Origin: Hymenopellis radicata
Lineage: Eukaryota; Basidiomycota; Agaricomycetes; Agaricales; Physalacriaceae
Direction: 5' to 3'
DNA: 64,000 nt
Assembly (NCBI GenBank): GCA_015501595.1
Contig: JADNRX010000116.1
Span: forward strand, 62,001-126,000
This document shows positions 23,457 to 35,321 of this stretch, piece by piece. The notes under the pieces are model-generated. The model did not search any database, was not told where the DNA came from, and was given only the letters and a program-made list of their open reading frames with translations. Position numbers and translations under genes: made by a program. How positions within the stretch are numbered: position 1 is the stretch's first letter; every line of letters begins with the position of its first letter.

Positions 23457-24257
23457 CTCGCTCTCATCAGGATCTCGACGTCAAGCTGTCTCTCGTCGTT
23501 GACGACAACGTGAGGTACCATCCGAATCGAGGTTGACCCCTCACCACGATGTACTATGTCTCCACCCTTGTGTGTTTCTTTTCTCTTCTGACTTTTCTAG
23601 GACTCGCACTTGACCTCTGGAAACTTGGTCGAATTGCTTACGCTCACAGACTGTTTCTGTTCGAGTCCTCAACCACGCAACGCGAGGATGTTCGGTCTTG
23701 TCACCGAACCTTTTGAATTCGGTCAAAAGGTGTGTCCTCGCCTTATCTCTTCAACAGATAACTGAACTGACGTTGTTTACGCCAGCGGACCTGCTTCTTG
23801 ACCTCTGTCAAGACGCGTCTAGACCACCAGTACGTCGTTATCACGCTTCTCTTCTGATTGGAGTGACATCTCATGACAGAATTTCGATCCTCAAACGCGA
23901 GGAGGTCACTGCCGTTTAGATACGGTTCTCTAAATGAGGCGCGATGATGGGCATATTCACGTATTAGGTATGTCTCTGTACTCTCTACTGGGTCAAAGAC
24001 TGAGGTTCTCATTAAGGACTCCGCCCCTGGATTCTCCACCACACTTGACGGCGACTCGACACCTGTCAACATTGACAGGTCTTATGGCGTGGAGCCAAAG
24101 GAACCGCGCCAGCAATCAATCCTCCAATCGTCCCCTTTCCGCGGAGAGCTCTTGTCGCGTCGGATTGATGCTGGTAAGTCCTAGATTAGGGTTATGGAGA
24201 GCTGTCTGCTAACTAGACCTTGCAGACGCTTACCCGGGTCCGCAAGATCAGGATTAA
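23457..24257 (+). CDS. Probable spliced gene of unknown function in X2 (partial model)
   Basis: This is the second copy of the plus-strand exon cluster at 12388-13188, with the same exon ends. Exon 23601-23729 encodes the 43-codon block containing FGLVTEPFEFGQK, and the final TAA is at 24255-24257. The same unexplained frame break follows the third recognisable exon, so whatever interrupts the model predates the duplication. Confidence 0.4.
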
Positions 24258-25108
24258 ACTGCGCCACACGGCGACTCTAGGCGTCAGAGGCGCCGACGCC
24301 TTACCCGGGTCCGCACGTCTGCGTGCTGGAGGACGACTATGCCATGGCCGCACTCGATTCGGGAAGGGATAGATTAGGGTTACGGGCGGGACTCCCCCGA
24401 GTTGGGTGTCTGTCTTGCTGGGATGCTTCACTTCCACCTCATGAAGGTCATGAGGAGGCATTCTTTTTTTTGTAGTCGAGTTTGTAGTAGATAGATGCCA
24501 AATTATGAACCTCCTGCACCATCACGTGACTGAAAACAGTACAACTTCTCTTGTTTTTTTTGCAGGGTCGTCCATAAAAGGCGTTTTATCCCTGGAGAGT
24601 TGCCCCGTATGGTGTATTCGCCCTGCAGGAATTGTTGGCCGAACTTGCCGTCGTCTCACCACCAACACACGGTGTAGACATCCCCGACACAGCGAAGACA
24701 CGAAGACACCACAACACGAAGACACCCACAACACGAAGGCACCCCCCCCCACCCCAGGAGCACTCCTCTACACCCCCTCCATCCACCCCGAAGACGTCGC
24801 CCACCAGCACCCCAAGGCGTCGCCCATCAGCACAGCCACACGCACTCGCTCCTTGCTTCCCACCACCACCATTCGAAGATGCACCACACTCCCGCGAAGA
24901 TGCACCCTCGAGGATGAGACGCTCGGAATACGAGGAGCACACGGAGACGTACCACACGAAGAACGCGCCCGGAGATGCGAAGAGGGAAGACGCACCCCCG
25001 AGGATGAGCACAGACGCACCCTCAGGACACCACCACCAGCACCGAGGATACACCCCCACGACACCAACAGCGGAGACCCGCACTCAGCCCGTTCTACACA
25101 TAGCACGC

Positions 25109-26752
25109 TCATCATGTACGTCGCCGTCTCTATCCAAAATGCCACCTACTGACTGCTCGGCAGCATCGAACCACGCCAACGAGATTATCGACGTCGCGAC
25201 CCTTGGCAAGTTCCCAGCCCTCTTCTATACATAGTACGCTGACGCGCCGTCCAGCTGTAACAATACCTCAACGTCGACACGTCTCATTCTGGGCGAAATC
25301 CACACTATTCACCAACCCCCTCTTTCGTTCCATTCTTTCATCCTCTGGCGCGATCCCCGTGCAGCGCAATCCCAATCGCGACGACGGGTCGTCCAAGGCG
25401 GCGCTGTTCAAGTCGTCGAGCATTGCTTTGGCTTCTGGCAAAGTCATCGCGGTGTTTTCGGAAGGCGCGAGCTATACCGAGCCCACGATTGTGCAGGTGT
25501 TCAGCGGGACGGCGTGGGCTGCTGTGGAGTATACGCGTTGGCGCAGAAAGGAGCAAGACGCAGGGAAGGATGTGGTTATCGTTCCTGTGGGTTTGGTGTA
25601 TACGGACAAGGCGACGTTTGATAGCGGTGTGAGTGCTTTTCAAGTTCGCTTTGCAATTGACGTGATTATAATGAATGCAGTTACGCGTGCAATATGGGAC
25701 GCCTATACGCATGTCGGATTATGTTGAGGAGCTCTTTGATGTACCGCCCGGCGGGAATCCGGATGACGTTGCGTATCGTGTCGTTCAGAAGGTTACTCAG
25801 CGGATTGAACAACAGTTGTTCGCTATGACTATCAACGCCAGCGATTGGGAGACTTTATATGCCGCGGAGACTTTACGCGCCATTGTGGCTCCTCAATTGG
25901 TTCTTAAGGACTGGGTTTCCGTTTCTCAGCAGTACGTTTCCCCCATCACTAAAATCAGCTTTATATTGCCCCAGCTCATTCATTATCTTATAGATTAATC
26001 GACCTTCTATCTGACCCAGCTCCTTCATCTCCTCTGGGTCGCGCAAAGGAGTCTCTCATCAAGTATTACTCCCTCCTCCACTACACCTCCTTGTCGCACA
26101 GTGACTAGCACCGTTCTACGCCCCAGCTCTCCTCCTCCATATCCCCGCGTGTGTCGCTGCCGAGCTCATGGTGAAGGTGCTTTCGATTAGGGAGGAGCCA
26201 GAGGGGTTTGGACAGTACCGCGCAGTTGGGGGTGGGCTCGGAGCGGGCGTGGCGGCTGCCGCTCTACTGTGGCATGGGCGATTGATGGAGTGGGTTTCAT
26301 CGCAGCCTCGCGGATGGGTAGGCAGCTGTCTGTCATACTTGGCAGTTGGCTGGATCATAGTGCGGTGTTATGCGCGCTTGGCGCCTGGGTTACATCGACG
26401 GTACGTACCCTTTTTCAAAAACTCAACCTGGCATTTATGGGGTGTTAGACTGAAACGAGCTCTTGTCTCGTATCGGATTCTGCTTGGGGTTTTGTCGCCG
26501 CGCGATCCTGGACTGGATGTGGGGCTGTACACCAAGTTGCCGCCGCCGCCGCCGAGTAATGCGTTTATAAGGAGGCATGGGCGTACGTCTTCGGAGTTTT
26601 GGGATAAGAGGGAGAAGGAGGGAAACAGGGAGGCGCCGGCGCCGGTTGCGGGGAGGAGGTTGGTTAGGGCGGTGTTGGAGCAGAGGGAGGAGACTGAGAG
26701 GGTGGTTAAGAGTGTTTTGAAAGAGGTGGGCCTCAGGAAATTGGATTTGTAA
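25109..26752 (+). pseudogene. GPAT copy G3, 5'-truncated pseudogene
   Basis: G3 is almost identical to G2, including loss of exon 1, the 2-nt shortening of exon 2, the GC-AG intron, the FSEGASYTEP motif and the 79-nt exon-5 deletion with in-frame TAG near 26106. The last exon resembles G1 more than G2 in places (for example KEGNREAPAP against KEGRREAPAP). This suggests conversion between copies. It is not expected to encode an active enzyme. Confidence 0.85.
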
Positions 26753-27130
26753 GATATGTGCATACCTGTTGCTTGTTACCATGGGCCTAGTAGTATTATA
26801 TAGATTGTGAGATGCTAGACAGGTACACTACAGCCACAAATGTAGCTTTTCTCACTTGCATCCCGGAATTCTACCTTGACTTTTAGCTGTGGTAAGTTTG
26901 TGAAAGCTCAGCTGGAGAAGGGATGGTATGCTTCAGATCACCACAGTTCTTGACTACATACAGCAAAAGTACATCTCTTATTATTCAAGAAGCTGTCAGG
27001 CTATGTTGGGTTGTATATTTCCTACTGTTACCGGCTGTTACCGGGCATCATCCATGAACGTACCGTTGATGCAGGGCTGTGCATTCTCTACTTCCTCCCT
27101 CCAAGTCTTGGCGTTCCTACCGGAGCTGAG

Positions 27131-30063
27131 ATGTCCGAACCGTCAAGCCATTCAAAGGAATCTCCACTGGATAATGTTAACACTAAAATGCCTCGGCAGC
27201 AGGCTACTACTTCTGCACCCACAGCACCACACGCAGAAAAGGCTTTCTTCGGGGCGTTGAAGCAGGACGCGCCAAGGCAACAGCATCCTGTTTTCAATGA
27301 TGACTACGAGGAGCGGTTTCCCGAGGATCCTTACTGCGAGGAAATTGCACCCAATGCGCGCGTCTGGCGCACGTATGTTGAAGAGGCGGCGGCTTTTGAC
27401 GCGGTCATGGTCGGACAATCTCGTGATGGGCTTGATGTAATGCTCGTATTTGTATGTTCTCTTTCTTTTTGAAAGTATTATTATTAAATGAGAAGTCAGG
27501 CTGGTCTCTTCTCAGCGGTTGTCACGTCTTTTTTGGTGCAGATATCCCAGAAGCTGGAAGCAGATTTTTCAGAGATGTCTGCTATTCTCATGCACGATCT
27601 TGTCCTTGTTCAGCTTTCTATGGTCGCGGGTTCATCTGGTTCCAATCTCACAGCTCCCTCGGTCGATCCCACTATGGCGTTTAGCCCCGACACCATCACT
27701 GTTTGGATTAACGGACTATGGGCCGTGAGTCTCGCTGCGAGCCTCGTCGTGGCTCTCGCCGCCGTGCTGGTGAAGCAGTGGCTGCACCACTACACGTCGC
27801 TCCCTTCCGGAACACCCGGCACGCGCAGCCACGTCCGCCAATACCGCTTCATGGGCCTGCAGAAGTGGCGCGTTAGCGTGATCATTGGCCTCCTCCCCAT
27901 TATCATGCACGCTTCGCTGGCGCTCTTCCTCGCGGGTCTCATCCTCTTCTTCGTTCCCCTCCGGACGTCACTAGCGTGGGCCATCGGCATCATCACCATC
28001 ATTGTCACCGTGCTGTACTTTGTCAGCAACGCCATGCCCATATTCTTCCCCAATGCCCGTACCAGACCCCTCTAACCGACTTTGCGCATTATGCTTTCCT
28101 CGCGGCGAGTTCGATGCGCCAACATTTCTTCACCCACGAATTGCCTAAGGAGCGAAAGAGTCGCGTTTCGTTGAGAGAATCAGAGACCAAGGTGGTTTCG
28201 GACAACTACCACACGCTCTCCGTCGATGCTCTCGACTGGTTATTTGACGTATCGTCGAACCCTACCGTCCACAGCGTCGTCGTGCAGGCGCTCGGCGGGC
28301 TCCCCGATGGCGTACAGCATTACACTAAGGAAATCTGGCGTAACCAGGACGAGATGCGACGTGTTCGCAGCTCTCTATTCGCGCGGTCTGCTGCCATGCT
28401 TGGAACCACATTCTATAGCAGCGTGGACCCCAAGTCGTCTTCGCTAACGTGCATGGTTGGCTGCGAGAGCGTCTGTGACCGCCTCAATCGCTCGTTCTTG
28501 TTTCTTCCGAGGAAAGCGGAGAACTCTCCTGAGCAGTGGTATGAGGTGATTGATGATGGTCGCGATGAGCCGCACTTGAGGGCATCATTGTGGCTTACGG
28601 CGCGCTCCATGCTTGAGGGTGCGAACGAGACTCGGAGAGACCTGCGGGCGTTTATAGCTTCGAACCGTGATGTCGAGCTACATCGTCTCATGTGGGTCCA
28701 TCTCGTTGAAACTGCGATTGGCTGGGAGATGCTTGCTCCGGAATATCTTGACGACAGCGCGGAATGTGCGACTGTCATTGATATGTGCTTTCATGCTGCG
28801 CGCAGAAAGACACCGGATTATGAGTATCGTAATCTTCTAAAGGATAAACCTTTGACGTTCGAGAATGTTTTCAATGTACAGCCAACGTTGAAGGACATTT
28901 GGCGTGCTGGAGTGCAGAAGGAAACCGATGTCTTCCTTCAGGATCATCTTCTCAAGATGCTTTCCAGCCACGATACCCTCCCTTCGTCATTCTCGCCCTC
29001 CTACCGTCTTGTGCTCGCAGTTGGGAAATTTGGTGTCTCTCACGTGGCGCGATATTTCTCGGCTCCCTGGGTTGACTTCGATGGTTGGCGGCATCTGCAC
29101 CTCGTCGACTGCGCTCTGAACTATCTCAACGATATCATTCACGACGAATATTCCGGACACGGCTTAGATATGTATCTGGAGCAGCAAGAGTTCATGGAGT
29201 CCATATTCCACTTTCTCATCAGCGTCATCGATACCACGCCAGTTTGCGACTATAAGCCTCTGTATTGGGAGATCACCGTGATCAAAGATCTTCTCGTACA
29301 TTGCCTGCTCCAAACCGTTCGACTGTGTGGGCTGTTCATGGAGCGTTTCGCTCTGCCACCGGCGTCGCTCAAGAGGCTGTTACATGTCCCTGCCCAACAC
29401 CTTTCCCAGGACCTCGGGATCTGGCGACTGGCGGTGTCCCCGCGCGACCTCAATCCAGCGACGGACCGTACACTCGGAGTATTATGCTCGCGCCTCGCCG
29501 ACGGCGACGAAATCGTGTACCGTGCGTTCGTCGCTGGGGACTGGCTCAAGATTCTCTCAGGGTCATGGGTAGCGGATATGAATAAAAATCGCTTCGCTCT
29601 CAGCTGGTTCTGCTCTGTGAGCCAGGCATTCACTATGCACGGGTACATCCACGGTTTGTCTTCTTTACCATCAGAGGCGCGCGCGGAATTCGTCGAGTAC
29701 ATCCACGAGCCGAGGAATCTCGTTATCTTGTTCTTGATGGTGGCTACGGATCAGAATGTGGCGATGCGCTTTTATGGGAAGGACGTGACTACACCGAGGA
29801 TACATGCTCTGATGAGAGTATGTCCCGGACATGCGTCGTGGGCAGAATGTTACGCGACGTTGAAAGGTGTTCTTGAATGGAGTCGAAATCCTGATGGCGT
29901 GCAGTTCCCATTGGAAGGGTTCTTTGAGGGAAGGGTCGTGAAGGTCGATGATGTAGAGATTTCGCTGGACGAGCAGTTGAGGCTGATGGTGGGACAGGAT
30001 CATGTTCGTGCGCGGCTGGAGTTGGCGGAAGAATATGTGTTGAGCGATCGCAGGGCGAATTGA
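27131..30063 (+). CDS. DUF6535 membrane protein, full length with one frameshift (D3)
   Basis: Exon 1 (27131-27451) joins exon 2 (27500-30063) across a 48-nt intron. If one base missing near 28046 is allowed for (TTCTTCCCC here, TTCTTTCCCC in D4), the frame runs about 961 aa; as read it stops at 28075. The layout is a hydrophilic N-terminus, then AGLFSAVVTSFLVQ, WINGLWAVSLAASLVVALAA, LPIIMHASLALFLAGLILF and IITIIVTVLYFVSNA as likely membrane helices. The conserved CPYQTPLTDFAHYAF follows, then about 650 aa of helical, repeat-poor sequence. DUF6535 is a basidiomycete family of unknown function; the topology suggests a membrane-anchored protein with a large soluble domain. This is the intact end of the tandem array. 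Confidence 0.8.
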
Positions 30064-30359
30064 GGGATGGGTAAGCTGGAAGGTGTTATTTGGTTGAATG
30101 TCTTTCGCTTATTCCTTTCCCTTCGCAGTGTCGTCACTTGTTTGAGCTGCAGGTCCTTGGACGAGAAGATTCTGCTTGTAAGTTGACTTATTTCGTTTCG
30201 AGATCATCAGGAACTAGACTTGTGTCGTAAAGCTTCCAGATTCTTCACAATGGCTCTCTGAAGGATGACAATTACTCGTCTTCATCGCCGGCCAAGAACT
30301 GAAAGGTGCATGTATGCCGATACTACGATCCGGAAAATGTGTGGATTTTTCGATTGGCA
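30064..30359. other. D3 downstream flank, shared with D4
   Basis: The first 180 bases after the D3 stop match, inverted, the sequence below D4 (about 34200-34380). No gene is seen. In D4 part of this sequence is read through because the stop TGA has become TCA. Confidence 0.6.
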
Positions 30360-30488
30360 TAAGGTGCAAATGACGGTAGCGTTACAATTCATGCAATGAG
30401 GGTATGAACGATTCAAAATTCAAAGACGACCTTAAGCACCTTATCCTTCGCCGCCGCCCCAAACGTCGAATACGCGTTGATCATCTCG
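30360..30488 (-). pseudogene. Alcohol dehydrogenase 3' fragment, left arm (part 1)
   Basis: This matches the 3' end and stop region of the intact dehydrogenase at 39710-40869 (for example AACGTCGAATACGCGTTGAT), with many substitutions. It is interrupted at about 30489 by repeat R and resumes at 31032. Confidence 0.7.
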
Positions 30489-31031
30489 ACACAGTGCGAA
30501 AGTCAGGCGTGGCAAGATGGTTGAACGGCATCTTAGTCTCAGTGGACGAAAAATGTTAGAGCTTTTTTCTCTTTGTTTTGCGAGTCCAAGTCCCTGATAC
30601 GTACTTGGAGTGAGATGAGATGTTGTCTCTGTTCCTCCAATGCTTTACTAAGATTCCATCCCAATCAACGGAGGGACTGTCATGGCGGCATGGCTTACCG
30701 GCTGTCTGTTATTTATAAGATCCATAAAATTTTTGTTCCCAAGGCGTTGCGGACGTAGAATTCTTTCTTCGCTACAGTAAATACCACCAGTGAATATTCG
30801 ATGCAGGTTCACAAGGCGCAGTACGGGGCGGCCTGCTGCCGCTACCTCTCAGGTATGCTGTTGTGCTTTCTTTTTTTCTTTGTAGACAGCGGATAGTCGA
30901 CTTGAAGTATCCTTCTTGCGAGGAACTAGCCGTGGGGAGGATAGCTCAGTGGCTTGACTTCTCATCCAATTAGCACCAGAAGTGCAACTTTTTTAGATGT
31001 ACGAATGATTCGGCTGCCTTCTCGTGGGGTC
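30489..31031 (+). repeat. Repeat R, long copy in the left arm
   Basis: About 540 bp interrupt an ADH fragment: sequence matching the intact gene resumes on either side (GATCATCTCG before, CAAACTTGAA after). The core (about 30700-30845) matches the left edges of X1 and X2. Near one end is GGATAGCTCAGTGG (30939-30952), which resembles a tRNA A-box. No convincing B-box was found, so a SINE origin is only a possibility. Confidence 0.6.
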
Positions 31032-31110
31032 CAAACTTGAATGAAGGCTTTCCAAGAGTACCTACGCGGATTCTTCCTGATTCTACAAGCTTGAGAAGCA
31101 TGCCTGATAC
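31032..31110 (-). pseudogene. Alcohol dehydrogenase 3' fragment, left arm (part 2)
   Basis: Bases matching AAGAGTACCTGCGCGAATTC and CTACAAGCTTGAGAAGCATG of the intact ADH last exon continue here after the R insertion, then homology is lost. It is a fragment with no coding capacity. Confidence 0.65.
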
Positions 31111-31351
31111 AACGTCCAACATGTACGCATGCGCACTGGAACAATCACGCTGCTCGCATACGCGCGCCTCCTCCAGGGATCAAACCGGTACTTAACTTCG
31201 TGTAGAAAGGAACTCATACGATACTCTTGCAAGGATCACAAAGTTATCTCGAATTCGGTATCATTGCAGCCAACAGGTAAAATATAGTCTTTGCTCCGGG
31301 AATGAAGCATCAACATGGAGTATCGGAGGTAATAATAGTCATAACTTGTAG

Positions 31352-32273
31352 TTACATGAGGATGCAGACCTCGTTTACAATAGGCTCTGGTTGAGGAAGT
31401 GAGTCAAGATATCTAGTAATTGTCTCTAGGCGCTGATTGGAACTAGGTTCTCCGAGTCGAACAGGTTTTCGCCAACTGTGGTTCCCGTTTAGCGCCGCCT
31501 TCTGGACTAGAGTGTCGACGTCGAGCTGACCGGTGGTCATATATTCTGCCAGTTTATCCCCAGAGAGACGGGTCTTCGGGGCGGCTGGATGGCGCTTGAG
31601 GATTGTACTAGTCCACCACGGGCCAGCAGCAGCAATTGCTCTGACCTCCTGTGCATCAGTCTGGGCAAAGACATGTGCAGCTTGTTTAATAAACTGGACT
31701 TTGGCCTCTCGAAGATGGCGGGTAACGGCTGAAGAGTCGCATTCTTTCCCGCGGGATATATAGCGCTTCAGCTCAAGTAGAACCTCGATGTGGCGGTCGA
31801 TTATGCGAAAGGGGTTGGGTGAATTATCTGGGTGACGGTGCGTTCGACTGCCAGGAGTCGTTGGAGGGCTAGGGTGTTTCCCATGATTAGATGGACTATA
31901 GCTAGATCGGTAATCTGTTCCTTTCTCCGTCTGCTGGCGGGGACGGTGCGCAGGGATTGGAATGATATATTGCCGACGTCGTCTAGGTCGTCCAGGTCGT
32001 CTTCGTCAACCTCCTGCTCTTCCTGGTCGTCTGGTTCCGCAGATGGCTCGGCGCCTGGCGCGTCGTCTAGCGGGGCGTCGGGGTCGATCCAGAGGAGGAG
32101 CTGCGGGCGACTACGAGATCGGGACGCTTTGGCGGAATGATCTCGAGCAGGACATGATTCCACAACGGGTACCAATAGTACTCCACGTTTCGAATGTTGA
32201 GAGAGTACGAGAAACCAAAGGCGCAACAGAATAAGCATCGAAGAAGAAATTCGGTCCATGGGACACGTGCCAT
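31352..32273 (-). pseudogene. Gene of unknown function, nuclease-like pattern, two frameshifts
   Basis: Three overlapping frames on the minus strand form one protein if single C-run indels near 32105 and 31808-31814 are allowed for. The start is MARVPWTEFLLRCLFCC; next come VEYYWYPLWNHVLLEIIPP, an acidic stretch (EEQEVDEDDLDDLDDVG), QITDLAIVHLIMG, then IEVLLELKRYIS, FIKQAAHVF and VRAIAAAGPWWTS. About 305 aa in total. The order D (TDLAIVHL) then ExK (LELKRY) is reminiscent of PD-(D/E)XK nuclease folds, but that is inference from a short pattern. It lies in the spacer between the arms of the large inverted duplication and is single copy in the window. Confidence 0.5.
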
Positions 32274-32739
32274 GATTGAGAGCCTATGGGTCCTCGAGGT
32301 GGTCATCCCAAGCCTTTATACTGTGAGCGACAAAGAGCAGGCGTCAGACTTAATGGGCAGAGGTATCTTAGTCTTCGAAGCATTGCTCAAGGGTGATCAC
32401 AGTGAAGTGAAGCACTACAAAGGAAAGTAGTAAGACGGGGATGAGGTCTATTGTCCTTGGAGAGAACAAAGATGAACAATGGCCTGGTACAAGGAGCAGC
32501 GCCCTTTGTTGTCCGTTTGACGTCTCTTTGCATCTATTTGTAAAATTGATCTATAAGTAGTAGTACAATGACAATCAGGGTCGTCGGGGTAACATTTAAG
32601 GGCTCGGCCCTGCGAATACCAACATAAGAGCCGACCATCATCATCCGCGACGAACACCTACTCAACACAGTCTTGGTGCGGCCCGCGTTGTCTTCGTCGT
32701 CCTTGTTTCTTACCGCATCTCTAGTCTCAGCTTTCTACT

Positions 32740-33099
32740 ATGGTTGACCCCGAACGCTGTGTGTTTGGATTTGCAATCACCGACGGCTATCTCCTCAAAA
32801 TAGGACGAGAGCGTGGATATGGCAAAGAGGAGTATGGCCGGGGAGACACACCGGATGACGCGGCCATGATTGTAGAGATGACTGGTGAGCTCGCCTATGT
32901 GGAACCTACTCGCGCACTAGGTGTCACGGCGGAGCTGTTCGCCGTCAAACGGCGTCAAGGGCGCTCTAGCTGTTGGTTTCTGGCTATTGGGAGCAACGCC
33001 GAAGTCCGCAGGTTCAGGCCTCCACCGAAGGAGAAGATTCAGGAGATCATGGATTACTTCAAATTTACGAAGCCACCTCGCTGGGCAGAGCTAGTTTAA
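32740..33099 (+). CDS. Small hypothetical protein, 119 aa
   Basis: A single open exon encodes a soluble, charged protein (VFGFAITDGYLLKIGRERGY at the N-terminus; PPPKEKIQEIMDYFKFTKPP near the C-terminus). The codon pattern and the lack of a matching shadow frame make it plausible. CTATAAGTAG occurs about 190 bases upstream. No family is recognised. It sits in the unique spacer between the inverted arms. Confidence 0.5.
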   Translation: MVDPERCVFGFAITDGYLLKIGRERGYGKEEYGRGDTPDDAAMIVEMTGELAYVEPTRALGVTAELFAVKRRQGRSSCWFLAIGSNAEVRRFRPPPKEKIQEIMDYFKFTKPPRWAELV

Positions 33100-33361
33100 C
33101 GGTGCGTTCTGGTTCGATTTGCTCTGGTGCGCTCTAACGAATGCTTAGTACCATCCCATTCAAGCATTTCCTATCCTGTTTTCGCATTGCTATTCGAGCA
33201 CAATACCATTGTCTAGTCCTTGATCTCACTGTATTCAATTCACAAATCGTCTCGCATGTTCATCATTTCCTATTATTCCATACGTGTCTGTTTCTTGTAA
33301 AACTCCTCTTTTGACCACGACTATCAAGCGATCCTCTGAAGCCTTAGCCCGTTCAAGTTTG

Positions 33362-33943
33362 GACCCCACGAGAAGGCAGCCGAATCGTTCGTGCATCCCA
33401 AAAAGTTGCCAATGTGTCAGCCACAGTGAGAAGTCAAGCCACTGTGCTATCCTCCCCGGCCAGTTTCTCGCAAGAAGGATGCTTCAAGTCAACTTGAACT
33501 GCTCAGAGGCAACTATCCGCTGTCTACAAAGAAAAAAGAACGCACAACAGCATACCTGAGAGGTAGTGGCAGCAGCCATACTGCGTCTTGTGAACCTGCG
33601 TCGAATATCCACTGTTGGTGTTCACGGTAGCGAAGAAAGAATTATACCGTTACGTCCGCATTGCCCTGGGAACAAAATTCATGCTTCCTGTGAAGTTCTT
33701 GGAAGTAACAGACAGCCGCTAAGCCATGATGCCATGACAGTCTCTCCGTCGATTGGGATGGAAGCCTTGGAGGAACAGAGACAACTCACTCCAAGTACGT
33801 ATCAGTGACTTCGAATCACAAAACAAGGGGAAAAAACTGGTTCGAGACTAGGGAAAAAACCTCTGCCCGATTTTCTTGCACTGAGACTAAGATGCCGTTC
33901 AACCATCTTGCCACGTCTGACTTTCGACCTTAAGCACACTGTG
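33362..33943 (-). repeat. Repeat R, copy in the right arm
   Basis: This is the inverted counterpart of 30489-31031, again flanked by ADH-fragment sequence (CCAAACTTGAA at one end, GATCATCTCG at the other). The A-box-like stretch reads GGATAGCACAGTGG here. R therefore entered the ADH fragment before the inverted duplication formed. Confidence 0.6.
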
Positions 33944-34040
33944 CCGAGATGATCAACACGTATTTGACGTTTGGAGTGGTAGCGAAGAATGAGGCGCTTA
34001 AGATCATCATTGAATTTTGAATCGTTCATACCCCCATTGC
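33944..34040 (+). pseudogene. Alcohol dehydrogenase 3' fragment, right arm
   Basis: This matches, inverted, the end of the intact ADH (region around 39710-39785) and the left-arm fragment at 30400-30488. Too short and diverged to encode anything. Confidence 0.65.
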
Positions 34041-35321
34041 ATGAATTGTAAGGCTACCGTCATTTGTACCTTATGCCAATCAAAATCCACGCATTTCCCG
34101 GATCTTAGTATCGGCATACAGGCACCACTGTTCAGTTCTTGGCCGGCGATGAAGGGCCCAGAAAGTGAGTGATTGGGAGAGCCAGAATGCAGGTCGTAGT
34201 GGAAGCTTTACGACACAAGTCAAGTTCCTGATGATCTCGAAACGAAGTAAGTCAACTTACGCGCAGACTTTGCTCGTCCAAGACCTCCAGCTCAGCAAGT
34301 GACGATGCTGCGAAGGGAAGGAATAAGCGAACGATATTCAACCAAATAACAGCTTCTAGCTTACCCATCCCTGAATTCGCCCTGCGATCGCTCAAACCAT
34401 ATTCTTCCGCCAACTCCAGCCGCGCACGAATATGATCCTGTCCCACCATCACCCTCAACTGCTCGTCCAGCGAAATCTCAACATCATCGATCTCCACGAC
34501 CCTTCCCTCAAAGAACCCTTCCAATGGGAACTGCACGCTATCAGGATTCCGACTCCACTCAAGTACACCTTTCAACGTCGCGTAACATTCTGCCCACGAC
34601 GCATGTCCGGGACATACTCTCATCAGAGCCTGTATCCTCGGTGTAGTCACGTCTTTCCCATAAAACCGCATCGCCAGATCCTGGTCCGTAGCCACCATCA
34701 AGAACAAGATAACGAGATTCCTCGGCTCGTGGATGTACTCGACGAATTCCGCGCGCGCCTCTGATGGTAAAGAAGACAAACCGTGGATGTACCCATGCAT
34801 AGTGAATGCCTGGCTCACAGAGCAGAACCAATTGAGGGCGAAGCGATTTTGTTTATTCATATCCGCTACCCATGATCCTGAGAGAACCTTGAGCCAGTCC
34901 CCAGCGACGAATGCACGGTACACGCCTTCGTCGCCGTCGGCGAGGCGCAAAGATAATACTCCGAGTGTACGGGCCGTCACTAGATTGAGGTCGCGCGGGG
35001 ACACCGCCAGTCGCCAAATCCCGAGGTCCTGAGAAAGATGTTGGGCAGGGATATGTAACAGCCTCTTGAGCGACGCCGGTGGCAGAGCGAAACGCTCCAT
35101 GAACAGCCCACACAGTCGAACGGTTTGGAGCAGGCAATGTACGAGAAGATCTTTGATCACGGTGATCTCCCAATACAGAGGCTTATAGTCGCAAACTGGC
35201 GTGGTATCGATGACGCTGATGAGAAAGTGGAATATGGAGTCCATGAACTCTTGCTGCTCCGGATGTATATCTAAGCCGTGTCCGGAATATTCGTCGTGGA
35301 TGATATCGTTGAGATAGTTCA

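Larger units (their letters stand above)
16794..25108. repeat. Segment X2, second copy of X
   Basis: X2 carries the same features as X1 about 11064-11069 bases later: R fragment at 16794-16930, TATA-like site at 19102-19111, hairpin modules at about 21433-22158, TATA at 23353-23359 and the C/A-rich tail at about 24660-25108. Observed differences from X1 are sparse; examples are a 4-nt insertion (GTAA) near 17596, substitutions near 18737, 19037 and 19194, and 1-nt indels near 19763, 20945 and 22140. Confidence 0.85.
16082..27130 (+). repeat. Tandem duplication unit B, about 11.05 kb
   Basis: This is the direct repeat of unit A, holding D2, X2 and G3. The sequence then continues into the complete D3 gene, marking the end of the array. 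G2 and G3 share the same 5' truncation and the same 79-nt deletion, so the array grew after those lesions formed. Confidence 0.9.

Noticed and set aside
30935..31010. tRNA gene at GGGGAGGATAGCTCAGTGG
   Set aside because: A-box-like, but no acceptor-stem pairing and no B-box (GGTTCGANNCC) at the right distance.
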